NCBI GenBank assembly: GCA_019914945.1
Contig: CM034112.1
Coordinates: 4,053,001-4,117,000, forward strand
Origin: Typha latifolia
Taxonomy: Eukaryota > Streptophyta > Magnoliopsida > Poales > Typhaceae
Direction of reading: 5' to 3'
DNA: 64,000 nt
A model generated the notes under the pieces. It searched no databases, was not told the origin of the DNA, and worked only from the letters and a program-made list of their open reading frames with translations. The position numbers were made by a program, and so were the translations under genes. This document shows positions 24,632 to 36,370 of this stretch, one piece after another (within the stretch, counting starts at the first letter, position 1; each line of letters starts with the position of its first letter).

Positions 24632-27600
24632 ATGAACGCCAACGCAATGCAGGAACTCACGGGAGTTACTCTCCTGCTAGGCTTCCTACTTTTGGCCAAT
24701 CTTGCCTCTCCAAGCCCGCCACCGGACCCGATAGTGTGCTCCTCGGGCACAACCAATTGCACCGTCAGCAACGCCTACAGAACCTTCCCCGACCGCTCCA
24801 CCTGCCGCGCCGCCGCCGCCGTCTTCCCAGCCTCCGAGGAGGAGCTCGTCGCGGCGGTGGCGGACGCCGCGGCTCGCGGGAAGAAGATGAAGGCGGCGAC
24901 GAGGTACTCGCATAGCATTCCGAAGATAGCTTGCCCCGGAGGGGACGGCGGCGTTATCGTTAGCACGAGGCGCCTCAACCGTATCGTAAGCATCGACGCG
25001 AACGCGATGACGGCCGTGGTTGAGAGCGGAGTGGTGCTGAAGGATTTGATCGAGGCGGCGGGGAAGGCGGGGCTGGCGCTGCCCTACGCGCCGTATTGGT
25101 GGGGGTTGACGGTCGGCGGGATGCTGGGGACCGGCGCCCACGGTAGCTCTTTAACGGGGAAGGGGAGCGCCGTGCATGAGTACGTCGTCGGGATTAGGAT
25201 CGTCACGCCGGCGCCGGCGGATGAAGGATATGCGAAGGTTAGGGTGTTGGACGTTACTAACCCTGACATGGATGCGGTTAAGGTTTCTCTTGGAGTTCTT
25301 GGAGTCATTTCTCAGGTACATAGTCGTCCAATGTCAAGGGGTAAATTTAAAAAGATTAGGGGATTTTACGCAACTAAAGTCAAGATTTACGTTAATCTCA
25401 CTCACCTAATTAAAACTATAAACCTTTTCATCTTATTTGACTAATATATTCTTTAGCGACAAAGTTATTAGATGAGGTCAAAAGCTTATCCAATTATCTA
25501 CCAATTTGCCTCTAAATGATTATCTTTAAATTTATAATTTAGATTAGTCAAATATAATAATAAAAAGTATCAGTGTGAATATAATCATAAGAAAGTAAAT
25601 TATATAAATAAAACTATAAGGGAGTGAAGTGAATTATGCATGACCACAAGAGGGTAAAATATAATTTTCTCCAAAATATTACTATAATCCCAGAATTTTT
25701 TTTTCATGATTTAAGTTTAGTTTTGTTCTGATTAGTTATATTTAACTTATATTTTCAAATAAGCCTACTGATTTTGGTGGGAATTCTGATATTTTAGAAA
25801 TATAGTTGCAATTATGAAAGCTTTTTTTTCTTTGACAATTATGATAAACAAAATAGCAGCAATTGTGTAAAACTAGCTTCCTACAATTTATTTGTTCAAT
25901 GAAAAACTATAGGTGGTATTTCTATACAACATTGATAGGAACGTAAGGATAATAATATGTATAAAAGTTATTATATTTGAGTGTAATTAATGTTAGCATA
26001 TAAAATATAAATTTATCGTTACTTAAAATTTTAGAGCAATTCGTGAGTTAACATAAATTAATAACTATCTCCTTAACAAGAAAATTGATCTATTATTTTA
26101 ATTCTTACGGGTAGATATTTAAATCTTGATATAACTTTAAAAGATAAAACTGTCATGTAAGTATGCAATAATTCTAGAATTACGAAGAAATTTTTCCTGT
26201 ATTGTTCGCGCGCATTTCGTTGTATTCATGTTTGCCTCCAACCCTCTTCCTCTCTTGGAAAAACCAAGGCTATGTCACTAATGACTGAGTGAACCATCAA
26301 TCGCTTACTCGATCTATCTCTTTGGTAATTTCAGGTGACATTGGCATTGCAACCATTATTTAAGCGTTCAATTACCTTCTCCGAACGCAGTGATGACAAC
26401 CTGCAAGAATTGGCCGTCACCTTCGGCAATCAGCACGAGTTTGCCGACATCGCATGGTTTCCTGGCCACCGCAAAGCTCTCTACCGGATCGATGATCGTG
26501 TTCCTATCAATGCGTCAGGCAATGGCCTTTTTGATTTCATTGGCTTTCGATCTACTGCGACATTTGTAACAACAGCCAATAGATTAACAGGTACTATTTT
26601 TTATGTAAATTTTTTTTATCTTGGGTTTATTATTTATTCTACGGGAAAAGATTACTATTAAGAATTGTAAGAATAAAAGGGAATTATGCTCATACTCGGT
26701 CACGTTAGACTCATCCACTTCTTCTATCCATTTTAATATTCAAATTTGTATTCGTATCTAAGTAGTTTATATGGGTATGCGGAAAGAAAAAACATCCGAA
26801 TTAATACTTGGCATATCATTTCATTTAAAATATATAAAAATTATGGTACAAGAGATTTTCTTTATACTCTTTATTTGAATCTCTAATCTAACTTTTGTAT
26901 CTATTTGTTGATTGCCTAAATATTTTAGTAATTATACTACGCACAGTTATAGATTTCAAAATAAATATGAATATATCCAATAATCCATTTATATTTATGA
27001 CTATATTTAGCGGACATATAATTAAGTAATATGTTTACTATCCATATTCTTATTTATATCTGAAAGAAAAAAGAATATGGATATAGATGTAATTTTACTA
27101 CTATCTCAAACATTTTCACCATTATTTTTATTATTTTGGAAAGATTGTTCTTTACATATCATTTCTTTTGTTATCTTTCTACTTACTTATATACCCTCTC
27201 CGAGATTGATATTGGAGTGTATCATCCCTTAAAAACCTGTCTTTTCTCGGATACCTTTAAATATATTTTCTTAATGATAAAATTGTCCTAAATATATTTT
27301 TCTCAGTTAAAATATATATTTGCCTCTTCGTGTATTAATTATTACTATTTAAACTTATAGTTGTAAAAAGAAAATTAAGTTGAGAGTATTATCTAAATAA
27401 AAACCATAGATTTTGAACTGTATATGTACAAATATGAAATCTAAAGTGTTTCCTAGTCCAAAACTAAAAACAAGATCAAAAATATTATAGTATGTGAACT
27501 GTACAATATTTTGCAACTTCTATGTAACCCTATCATGACTAGCTCTAATGATATTTTCTCAACTCAAATATATGAAGAGGAAGGTCTAGAGGCCACTCGC

Positions 27601-28392
27601 AACAGTGACGGCAAATGCGCCGATGCTACTTTGATAAACTCAGTAATCGCTCTTGCTGGATACGGCTTAACAAACGATGGTGTTTTGTTCAAGGGTTATC
27701 CAGTGATTGGTTACCAGAATCGAATGCAATCCTCAGGGGGTTGCATCAGTAGTCCAGAGGATTCGCTCATCACTACTTGCCCTTGGGATCCAAGGATCAA
27801 AGGCGAGTTCTTCCACCAGACAACCATTAGCATTGCACTCTCTAAAGTCAAGGCCTTCATCCTCGATGTCCAAAAACTACGTGATATAAACTCAGAAGCT
27901 CTATGTGGCATCGAGCTCTACAATGGTATCCTCATGCGGTATGTTAAGGCATCAACCACATACTTAGGTAAGCAGGACGACATGATAGACTTCGACATAA
28001 CATATTATAGAAGCCATGATTCGATGGCTCCAAGGCTTTATGAGGATGTGATGGAAGAAATTGAACAGATGGCATTGTTCAAGTACGACGGACTACCGCA
28101 CTGGGGGAAGAATCGAAATATCGCCTTCGATGGCGTGATCAAGAAGTATGCAAAGAGTGAGGAGTTTGTGAAGGTGAAGGAGAAATATGATCCTGATGGA
28201 TTGTTTTCGAGTGAGTGGAGCGACCAAGTGCTTGGAATAAAAGGGAGAACAAACATAACCAAGGAGGGGTGTGCGCTAGAAGGATTGTGTATTTGTTCTG
28301 AGGATAAGCATTGTGCTCCTAGTAAGGGATACTTTTGCCGGTCTGGGAAAGTTTACATGGATGCAAGAGTGTGCACTTATTTGAAAGTATAA
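24632..28392 (+). CDS. GULLO: L-gulonolactone oxidase-like, copy C (three exons)
   Basis: Exons are 24632-25315, 26335-26590 and 27578-28392. The introns (1019 and 987 bp) begin GT and end AG, and the spliced product is 584 residues with no stop. The ATG at 24632 matches the start used by A, B and D; the longer frame upstream has no ATG of its own. A signal peptide occupies about residues 1-26. The FAD domain carries His94 in the SHS motif, where animal GulO attaches FAD covalently. The ALO domain contains His488 in HWGKNRN and ends in a Cys-rich tail. Exon 1 is GC-rich and exons 2 and 3 are less so. Copies C and D are nearly identical in exons 2 and 3 and are the closest pair in the cluster. 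The likely role is apoplastic or secretory oxidation of L-gulono-1,4-lactone toward ascorbate; the in vivo substrate is inferred. Confidence 0.92.
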
Positions 28393-29318
28393 GAAGAATT
28401 GTATCATAAATTTACTACTGAATGATTTGTGTGTGTGTGTTTAATTTCTTTTTTTTGGTGTGTATGTGTGTGACTTTGAGTGCTTGTTTATGTGTTAGTA
28501 TTATATATTATGAAGATATGATTTGTAACATTACTTTGTTATCTAATAATTTAAATATTTAGATTAATTTGGTGATTTGACGTGACATTAAAGTGAGATA
28601 CATCACAAAGGAATGATATATAGTAGTAATCTGACGGTGTCCTAGTTGAATTAATGCCTTCTAATGTGCACCTAAGATTCCGACTCATATTGTTAACCTC
28701 TTTAACCATCTTAGTACTAACCCATTTGTATATGGTGTTGATTTATTACTTAACAACTTAAAATTTTGAATCAACTGATTTTTTTAACATAATAAAAAAC
28801 AGAATTGCAGTTTTAAAGAATATATTCAGAGAGATAGACGAGTTTGTGTTAAATGGTATCTTATCTTTAGTAAATAAAATCAAAGCTTCAATTACTTTGC
28901 TAATGAATTTATTGAGTATTAGATGTGAGAGTTTAGTCTCACATCATCGAAAAAAGAAGAAAAAAAGTAAAACAATAATAGCAAAAAAATTTCTTTATGA
29001 GTTTATGTGCAGAATTATATAATAAGCGTGCAGAAATTCACCTACTCCAATATATTTGAAAAATAAACCAATTGCAAGAGCCATTATTCGTGGTATATAC
29101 TACTGTTTTTAAATGAGGAATTCAAGCAAGTTAAAATATACTCAACCAACTACCGGAATTGAAAATCTTGAGTTAAGGGGAGATGTTAGAATATACCGTA
29201 AAATTTTAATATAAGCATGGCCCTTTTTATTTTGAGAATCTTATTTTGAAATATAACTCATTATTTCACAGCAGCAGCTAAATATTATAATAACTCTATT
29301 CTAAAATATAAATATTAT
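28393..29318. other. 3' flank of copy C, no further gene
   Basis: The 3' UTR region includes a (GT)n run near 28428-28441, with a similar run after copy D. About 28600-29030 has no counterpart in the D block; 29030-29318 matches 55070-55336. Confidence 0.55.
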
Positions 29319-29937
29319 TATTACGAACGAGATCTAGACATAAGAAAATTATAAAAGTTTATAGCCTTATGAGTTAAGGTTCTAATAGATTTAGTTTCAC
29401 CTAAATCGAAGATCGAGATAAAAAGATACAAATAAAAGAGTGGAACAAATTCAGAACAGGGCAGAATAGTAAATATTCAATATTGCGGCCATCGGTAGAG
29501 GGTGATGGATGGTCATAAGATAGGGTGGCTGTTGGAGAAAGATGGTGACTAGGGTTTGAAAGATTGAAATGCTTCTTTAGTTACGATCTACTCCTAAAAA
29601 GATAAATACAATCTAACGACTATATAAAAAGATAAAGACAAAAAAAGATAATTTGGTTAAATTCATATTCATTCAATGATAATTATGAACACATATCCAA
29701 TCCTATTTACAGGAGTAAAAATCTTAGTGGATACGATCAACATATGAATTATCTGATTTATATAAAATTTAAAATAATAAGATAAATTTAACTAATTAAC
29801 TAACTCAAAGTTGACTCAACTCGACTCAACTGAACTGACTCAACTCCCGTGGTCAGATCATAACAATCCATTACGCTTGCAACGCCTTGTCCACAAGATG
29901 ACTAGTACGTGAGTCGGATCTTTTGGTTTACGTCAAG
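29319..29937 (-). mobile_element. Reverse LTR (subfamily 1) with internal stub
   Basis: LTR from TATTACGAACGAG to CAGATCATAACA at 29864, then a reversed polypurine-like start and about 70 bp of internal sequence. The D block has the same insertion at 55337-57629 with much more internal sequence, so the element was present before the C/D duplication and was later shortened here. Confidence 0.7.
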
Positions 29938-31678
29938 TAAATAATTATTCCTTTAAATAATTCCTTATTTTAGTAATAACAAATAGAAATACCTATTCCT
30001 ATTTCAATCTTATTCCACATGTGAACTAGGTTTAGATTATAATATATATTATCATAATTGGTAGTAGAATATTCTCAAAACATTTCCATATATTATCAAA
30101 GAAAAATCTTTATTCATAGCACATATATACATAATAATAATATCTTTTATTCCATACCATACTTACCCTCCTATATTTAGTGTAAATCTATCAATACTAA
30201 TTAGTATTAATTTGATATTGTTGTACTATTTCATTATTATAATTGTCTCATTCAACTATAAATAGTTCATTACTTTGTATATTTGTGCAGCTTCTTAGCC
30301 ACATGTAGAACATGTTAAAAGATTATTGTTAAAGTTAATAAATATATGTGAATAGCTAAAATACTCTGTCTCGTTTTAAGATTAGAATGTAAAATATTTA
30401 TCAACAACTTTTATCTCACATAAAAGAATATATTTTTCATCATATTATGGTATTGATTATATTTTGAAAGTTTTCATGGGCAATTATGTAACAATTTCTA
30501 TATTAAATCAAATCTCATTTTTGGCAAATTAGAGTCATTCTACAATCTATTTGTTTTTCCATAGGTTGAGTTTTTGTACTCTTAAAGGCAAATTAGCACA
30601 TAGATTTTATTAGTCAAAATTAATCTAGAAGATTGACTATTCTCATGAAACCAAAATTGATTAACATATTCGCTTAAGACATGGAGACACGATAAAAAAA
30701 AGAATTATATTTACATAATTATCACTAAAAACTTTCGAAATACTAGAAATATCTTCTTTGAAATAAGACAAAAATTATTGATAAATATTTTACCTTCCAA
30801 AATTCAAAAATTAAGGATAAAATAAGGATATTTTAGATATTTAAATATGTTTGTTAACTTTAATAATGGTATCTTAGGAATATACTGTTAAAAATTAACC
30901 ATAATTGTAATTACAAAAGAGTTAAGATTTTAATAGTAATTATAATAGTTTGGAAAATTTGCATATAACACTTTGTCTTTTGACGAAATTATGGTTTACA
31001 TCTTATATTTTCATTATTTACAAATTGAGCCATATAATTTAGTGAATATGTATAGAAAACACCTTATTGTTAAGTTTGTTAGTTAAACTTAATTAAAAAT
31101 CTGGGTTAAGTTAACTATACTAAGAAAATTATAAAAATATCATCAACCAAGTCATACTAAAGATATTTTAGTAATATTAGAAATAAGATATTTTAGTCTT
31201 TTTAGAAATAAAATATTTCTACTTAATAGAATATTCTTAAGTTGTTAATTCAAATCTAACTTAGGGTGTTTTCTACATATATTTGCTAAAATATAGAGTT
31301 TGATTTGCATATAGTAAAAATGTAGGATGGAAATCACAATTTTGTTAAAAAAATATGGTTTGCATATAATAAAAATATAGGGTGGAAATCACAACTACGT
31401 GAAAATCACAATTTTTTATAATATTTTAATAGTTTTCAGTAGCAATTATTTAAAAAAATCTTAAAAATAGATAACTCGTAAAACCATGAAAAATAAATTG
31501 TTACGCAAATTTATAAGACAATTGATAAACTCCCTATGGGTACTTAGACAAACCTATTTGGACTCGGATATAAACTATAGACAAATCTAAATCTATATAC
31601 AATAAAACTAGTCCGATATAAAATAGAACCAATTGAATCAGACTTTGTTTTCTTCTTCTCTATTTTTAAAGAAAAGTC
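29938..31678. repeat. Spacer duplicated at 57830-60150
   Basis: Long near-identical run with the D block, for example TACTAATTAGTATTAATTTG near 30198 and 58080. It contains the empty site TTAGAGTCATTC (about 30529-30540) that is split by the solo LTR at 58420 in the other block. No gene seen. Confidence 0.8.
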
Positions 31679-31691
31679 CACAGACGCAATT

Positions 31692-32040
31692 TTGTTTTTT
31701 TATCATTCATGAGCCCGAAGGCTAGATATGGGCTAGTCAAAGAGCCAACCCTCCCTAAATACAGAGGCACTTTAGGCCCCACCGAGCTTTTAGCTGTCTA
31801 GTCTAGGCTTCAAGCCATATGCATCGCCGAACAATTGCTTCGAATCAAACGCCGCCGAGACCTGCTCCAAGCCGTTGCGTTGCCAAACTGTTATTCTAAG
31901 CTAACCGCACTGCCGAGCCATCAACCGAATCGAGCCAAGCCACCAAACAATTTCTCCATAATATTATTTGGGGTTGGAGTTAAACTCATGACCTCCTTGG
32001 TCATGAGCAAGATACCTACCAATTGGTAGAGTTGGTTGGT
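31692..32040 (-). mobile_element. tRNA-derived SINE with 13-bp target duplication
   Basis: A 349-bp insert between two exact copies of CACAGACGCAATT (31679-31691 and 32041-32053). Read on the minus strand, it starts with a tRNA-like head: a box A-like CAATTGGTAGGTATCTTG, then GCTCATGACC, and a box B-like GAGTTTAACTCC. It ends in an A-rich tail, seen as T-rich on plus at 31692-31701. The matching spacers at about 20597 and 60160 lack the insert. The GC-rich middle gives the spurious ORF at 31835-32029. Confidence 0.85.
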
Positions 32041-32430
32041 CACAGACGCAATTGAGTATCGTGTATCCTGATATTAAAGGTGTCTAGTAATGGATAAAGC
32101 CAAATCCAAGGCAAGCAATTCTGTTGTACGACTTGTTTAATTTATTCTCAGAAGAAAGGTGATTTTTGTCTTATTCACATATCAACTTCCCATTGGTGGG
32201 ATTTGAAACGCTGCACTCAGTCCCCGCGTAGATCCTAGCTTTATTAAGGTTTGGCACAGATTTTTCTCTCTTATCTCAGATGACGGAGGCTTTTCCCTTG
32301 CTACTACCGGCGAGATTCCCCTCCCATCCCCTAGCTCGGGTGGCTAGGGGAGAGAGGAGTTTTCTACCGCTACTCCGCTTGACCAAAGGTGTTAGCCCTT
32401 TTTGTACTTCGAGTTTTCTTTTATCTTAGC
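32041..32430 (+). repeat. Ghost GULLO promoter and GC-rich repeat, second copy
   Basis: Nearly the same sequence as 20600-20960: GAGTATCGTG, AGGCAAGCAATTCTGTTG, CTCAGAAGAAAGG and CAACTTCCCATTGG. These correspond to motifs upstream of copies B-D but with the G-box lost (GTACGACTTG). No exon 1 follows; instead there is the unrecognised GC-rich stretch. Confidence 0.65.
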
Positions 32431-32620
32431 TGAGTGCGTACCCTATCCGTCTTTTCTTATCTGTACTTTGGATGACTAGTCTACTCCAAGAATTAGAAAG
32501 TTTGAAACTATTTTAAACTTGGTATTTTCTTTTTAAGATTCTCCAAGTACAAATTCTAGAAGTTCATCCACACTGAATATAAAAGTTGTAGATTATTATT
32601 TTACCATTTTTATCCTTTAG

Positions 32621-35600
32621 TGTTACGATCCGACCACATGGATTAAGTCGAGTCAAGTCAAGTTGAGTCAAGTTAGTTACTTAGTTTTATCTTATTATTT
32701 TGAATTTCAAATACATCGAATAATCTGCATGTGGATCCGATTCGCTAGGAATTTTACTCCTATAAATAGGGGTGGACATGTGTTAATAATTATCATTGAA
32801 TTGAAGAAACCTCAGTTTAGCCAAGTTATTATTTTTGTTATTATCTTTTATCTAGCCGTTAGATCGCTTTATCTTTTTAGGTGTAGATCATAGCCGTAGA
32901 AACATCCCAACCTTCCAAACCCTAGCCACCTCTTACCTCCAGCAGCCACCCTATAATACGACCATCCACCATGATGATCACCGCAACGTCGAATATTTAC
33001 CGTTATGCCCTCTCTGACCTATCTCCACTATTTTATTTTAACCTTTCATCTTGACGATTTAGGTGGAACTAGAGTCATTAGAACCCTAACTTATGAGGCT
33101 ACCTCCACCTCAATTTTCATAATTTTCTTACGTCTAGATTAGTCCAGATCTGGTCCATAACATTGATATCACAACCGACGTTCCTCGGAATATGGTTAAC
33201 ATGTGATCTAAGACCAACGAGGAGGGATCGACCATGGAGGACTAGGATCTCATCTCCGTTCTTGTGGGAGTTGATCTGTCACCCCCGCCACCACCACCAA
33301 TAGTTGACGACGAGCCGCCAGCGTGGGCGAAGGCAATTTTTAAAGATTTTTCTAACGAGATCACTAGATCCATCACAGAGGCAATTCAAGCCTTGATGAC
33401 AGCCCTCCTTACTCAACACAGCCACCTTGCGCCGCCAGCACTGCCAACCATGGCGGAACTAGGCTAGCCACGACCGCTAATACCAAACCGTGAGGGAGGG
33501 GATGAGCCAGCCCAAACAGCGGCGTCAACCCCTCATTCGGCAGCGGTGGAGACTCCTCCGACCTTGCAGACCCTCCCAGATGCCTTTGCCAAGTCGGAAC
33601 TGCCCACAATAGTGGCCAATGGGTTATCCTATCCACCCGTAATGAGAGTTAGGGCCGAAAACCCTAGCTTACCACCGACAGCCATCTAGACGCTCCTGGC
33701 CCCCGCCGCCACATCCGGTCCTTTCCGCGAGACCCCCGCATCTTAGCCAAGGCTACCATTCACGCTAGAATCAGCTGGAAGACTGTCAGTGACGACGGTT
33801 TATGCTGCAACAAACCTGCGGTTGGTGGCTGCGGGTTTGACGCTACCATGATCATCGGCAGCCACTGCTAGCTTCCTTGGGCTGATTGCCCGCCAGTGGT
33901 GGTCGCTGCAGCCGCCAGCGATCGTCGAATGGCCGAACCCGATACCCACCACCGCGGGAAGCTATCCCTACGTCGGGGTGGCTCCGTCGCGGCTTCCCGC
34001 CATTGCTGCTACCATGTAATGGGGCCACGGGCTCCTTCCGCAGCCGCCAGGGGCTAGTGGACCCACCAATGATGTGACATGGCTGCTGTTGTAGCCCCTC
34101 GAGCCTGAGCTCAATAATTGGGTTCCCCTACTGCTAGTCATCATTCCACCGTCGTGAGGACAAGCCAGGGGTCGACTGTCGACGACCCACAACCGAACCC
34201 CGCCGCCACCGCCCCATGCAACCCTGTGGTGGTGCCCCTAAGCCCAATTCCAAATTCAGCCTTAGGGTTATGGTTAGGTTAATTTTTGTAAACCGATTTG
34301 ACCACCTTGTGCAAACCAGTTTGGAACCCATGAATATGACCCTGTGCACGAGTACGAGCCTGATGATGAATGGTGGAATGACCCGGTGGGCCCACATTAT
34401 CAAAATGAGACGAACTCGCATGTAGCCCGAGTGCGACATGAGCCGAACCCATGGGCTTATGACCCACGAGACTAGCCTCGACCCCGAGGTCACTTCGCTT
34501 GCGATGATAGACTACATTTTGGGATCCAAGCTCAAACGGTCAAATTTGATTTCCTAAAATTCTTTGGAGGAGACCCGCTAGATTGGACTTATCTAGCGGA
34601 GCAATTTTTCACGTATCATGGTACGCCCGACCACTAGAAGGTCTAGCTAGCCTCATTCTACTTGGAGGGCGTGGCGATTAGATGATACCAATCGGTTGAG
34701 CAGACTCGACCATTCAAGTCTTGGTAGGACTTTGTGGAGGTGATTTGTGCTCGATTCAGCCAGACCCAGTACGAGGACTTTTACGCCATGTTGACTAAGC
34801 TGACTCAGCCAACAACTATTCGAGCTTATCGGGAGGAGTTCGAGCAGATATGCAACCGAGTCACTAACTAGTCTGACTCGACCCTGAAGAGTACCTTCAT
34901 TAGTGGGCTCAAGCCTAACATTTAGGCTGAGGTCAAGGCTTTGAGGCTGATGGAGTCCAAATTGGATTAGCTGAACCAGATCCGCAATGAGGAGAGAAGA
35001 AAGATGGCCCAAGCCCACAGTCTATAAGAGACGGCATCTGCCCCGACTCAACGTGCACCATCAACCTAACTGACAGATGATCACGCGCCACTTTGTACTC
35101 AACGACTTGGAAAAGCACCAAAGAAAAGGCTAGTGTTTTTATTGTAATGACCGATTTTCTCTTGATCATAAATGCAAGCGCCAACCAGCCCATGTTATGT
35201 TCTTAGGCGAACTCGAGGAAGATAAACTTGAATCCATTGATTGACACGATAAGTTGTATGAGTACAAGGATGTGAGAGACGTCACCTTGAGGATAAGGTG
35301 TCGGAAGCATGGTGGATTATTACGATCCGACCACATGGTTAAATCGAGTCAAGTCAATTACTTAGCTTTATCTTTTTGTTTTGAATTTTAAATAAATCGA
35401 ATAATTCACATTTGGATCCGATCTGCAAGGGATTTTACTCCTATAAATAGAGGTGGATATGTGTTGATAATTATCATTGAATTGAAGAAATCTAAGTTTA
35501 ACCAAGTTATTATTTTTGTTCTTATCTTTTATCTAGCCGTTATATCGCTTTATCTTTCTAGGAGTAGATCATAGCCGTATAAACATCTCAACCTTCCAAA

Positions 35601-35848
35601 CCCCAGCCATCTCCTACCTCCAGTAGCCACCCTACAATACGGCCATCCACCACGACGACCGTCGCAACGCAAGATATTTACCATTTTGCCCTCTCTTATC
35701 TATCTCCACTATTTTATTTTTAACCTTTTATCCTGACTTCCGATTTAGATGAAACTAGAGCCATTATAACCCTAACTCATGAGGCTACCTCCACCTAAAT
35801 TTTCATAATTTTCTTATATCCTGATCAGTCTAGATCTAGTCCATAACA
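32621..35848 (+). mobile_element. Gag-only Ty3/gypsy element with two LTRs
   Basis: The 5' LTR is 32621-33162 (TGTTACGATCC to CCATAACA), the PBS TTGATATCACAACCGAC starts at 33163, and the 3' LTR is 35318-35848. The flanks TTTAG and ATTAG are a 5-bp target duplication with one mismatch, and the duplicated spacer at about 21115-21130 is the empty site. A polypurine-like GGTGTCGGAAGCATGGTGG precedes the 3' LTR. The internal 2.1 kb holds only gag; protease, reverse transcriptase and integrase are missing, so the element could have moved only with enzymes supplied by another copy. Confidence 0.85.
33192..35240 (+). pseudogene. Broken gypsy gag
   Basis: The N-terminal part (33264-33467) has a Pro-rich stretch and PPAWAKAIFKDFS. 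A retrotransposon gag domain is readable at about 34520-34930 (FFGGDPLDWTYLAEQFF, YREEFEQICN, STFISGLK), with several in-frame TAG stops. A zinc knuckle CFYCNDRFSLDHKC is at about 35132-35173. Reading ends in FLGELEED without a protease motif. It belongs to the same lineage as gag at 39409-41211. Confidence 0.75.
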
Positions 35849-36362
35849 ATTAGTTTCAAAATATTTGAACGTTAGATAATTATCTTCGAAATACATTTTC
35901 AAAATTACGCTAAACTAAAATTTCGTAGTTTAAGTACGAAAACTGTGATCGGTACCTTTTTCTTTTTCTTCCTTTTTTTCTTGTTATTCTTATGTTAGAA
36001 CTAGACCTAGATCAATATAGACGTAAGAAAATTATGAAAATTTAAGTGGTGGTAGTCTCGTGACTTTGGGTTCTAGTGGCTCTAATTTTACTAAATCAGA
36101 GGTCGGGATGAAAAGATATAAATAAAAAAGTGGTGCAAGGTCAGAACAGGGCAAAACGATAAATATTTGATGTCGTGACAATCATCGAAGGGTGGCGAAC
36201 GGCCATGGGTGGTGGTCGACGGTCGTAAAGTAGGTTCCTAACAGAATTCTGAATAGAAAGATGTAGATCATGATGTCACCAATTTTATATGATTAGTTTT
36301 GTAATATTTGGACATTAAATAATTATCTTTTGAATATTATTTTGAAAACTATATGACCCATG
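35849..36362. repeat. Spacer with LTR fragment (35993-36233, minus)
   Basis: Continuation of the duplicate of 21120-21620. It contains the truncated subfamily 1 LTR from TGTTAGAACTAGACC. It ends at the rearranged copia block. Confidence 0.6.
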
Positions 36363-36370
36363 CCTGAAAA

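Noticed and set aside
24686..25141. Long minus-strand ORF opposite exon 1 of copy C (and equivalents opposite A, B and D)
   Set aside because: Shadow of a GC-rich exon; Arg-rich, no motif, present wherever exon 1 is.
27511..27577. Upstream part of the open frame before exon 3 of copy C
   Set aside because: Intron sequence; the acceptor at 27577 keeps phase and family length and is conserved in A and D. Acceptors at 27583 and 27589 also keep phase but shorten the protein.
31835..32029. 64-aa ORF
   Set aside because: Lies wholly inside the SINE body.
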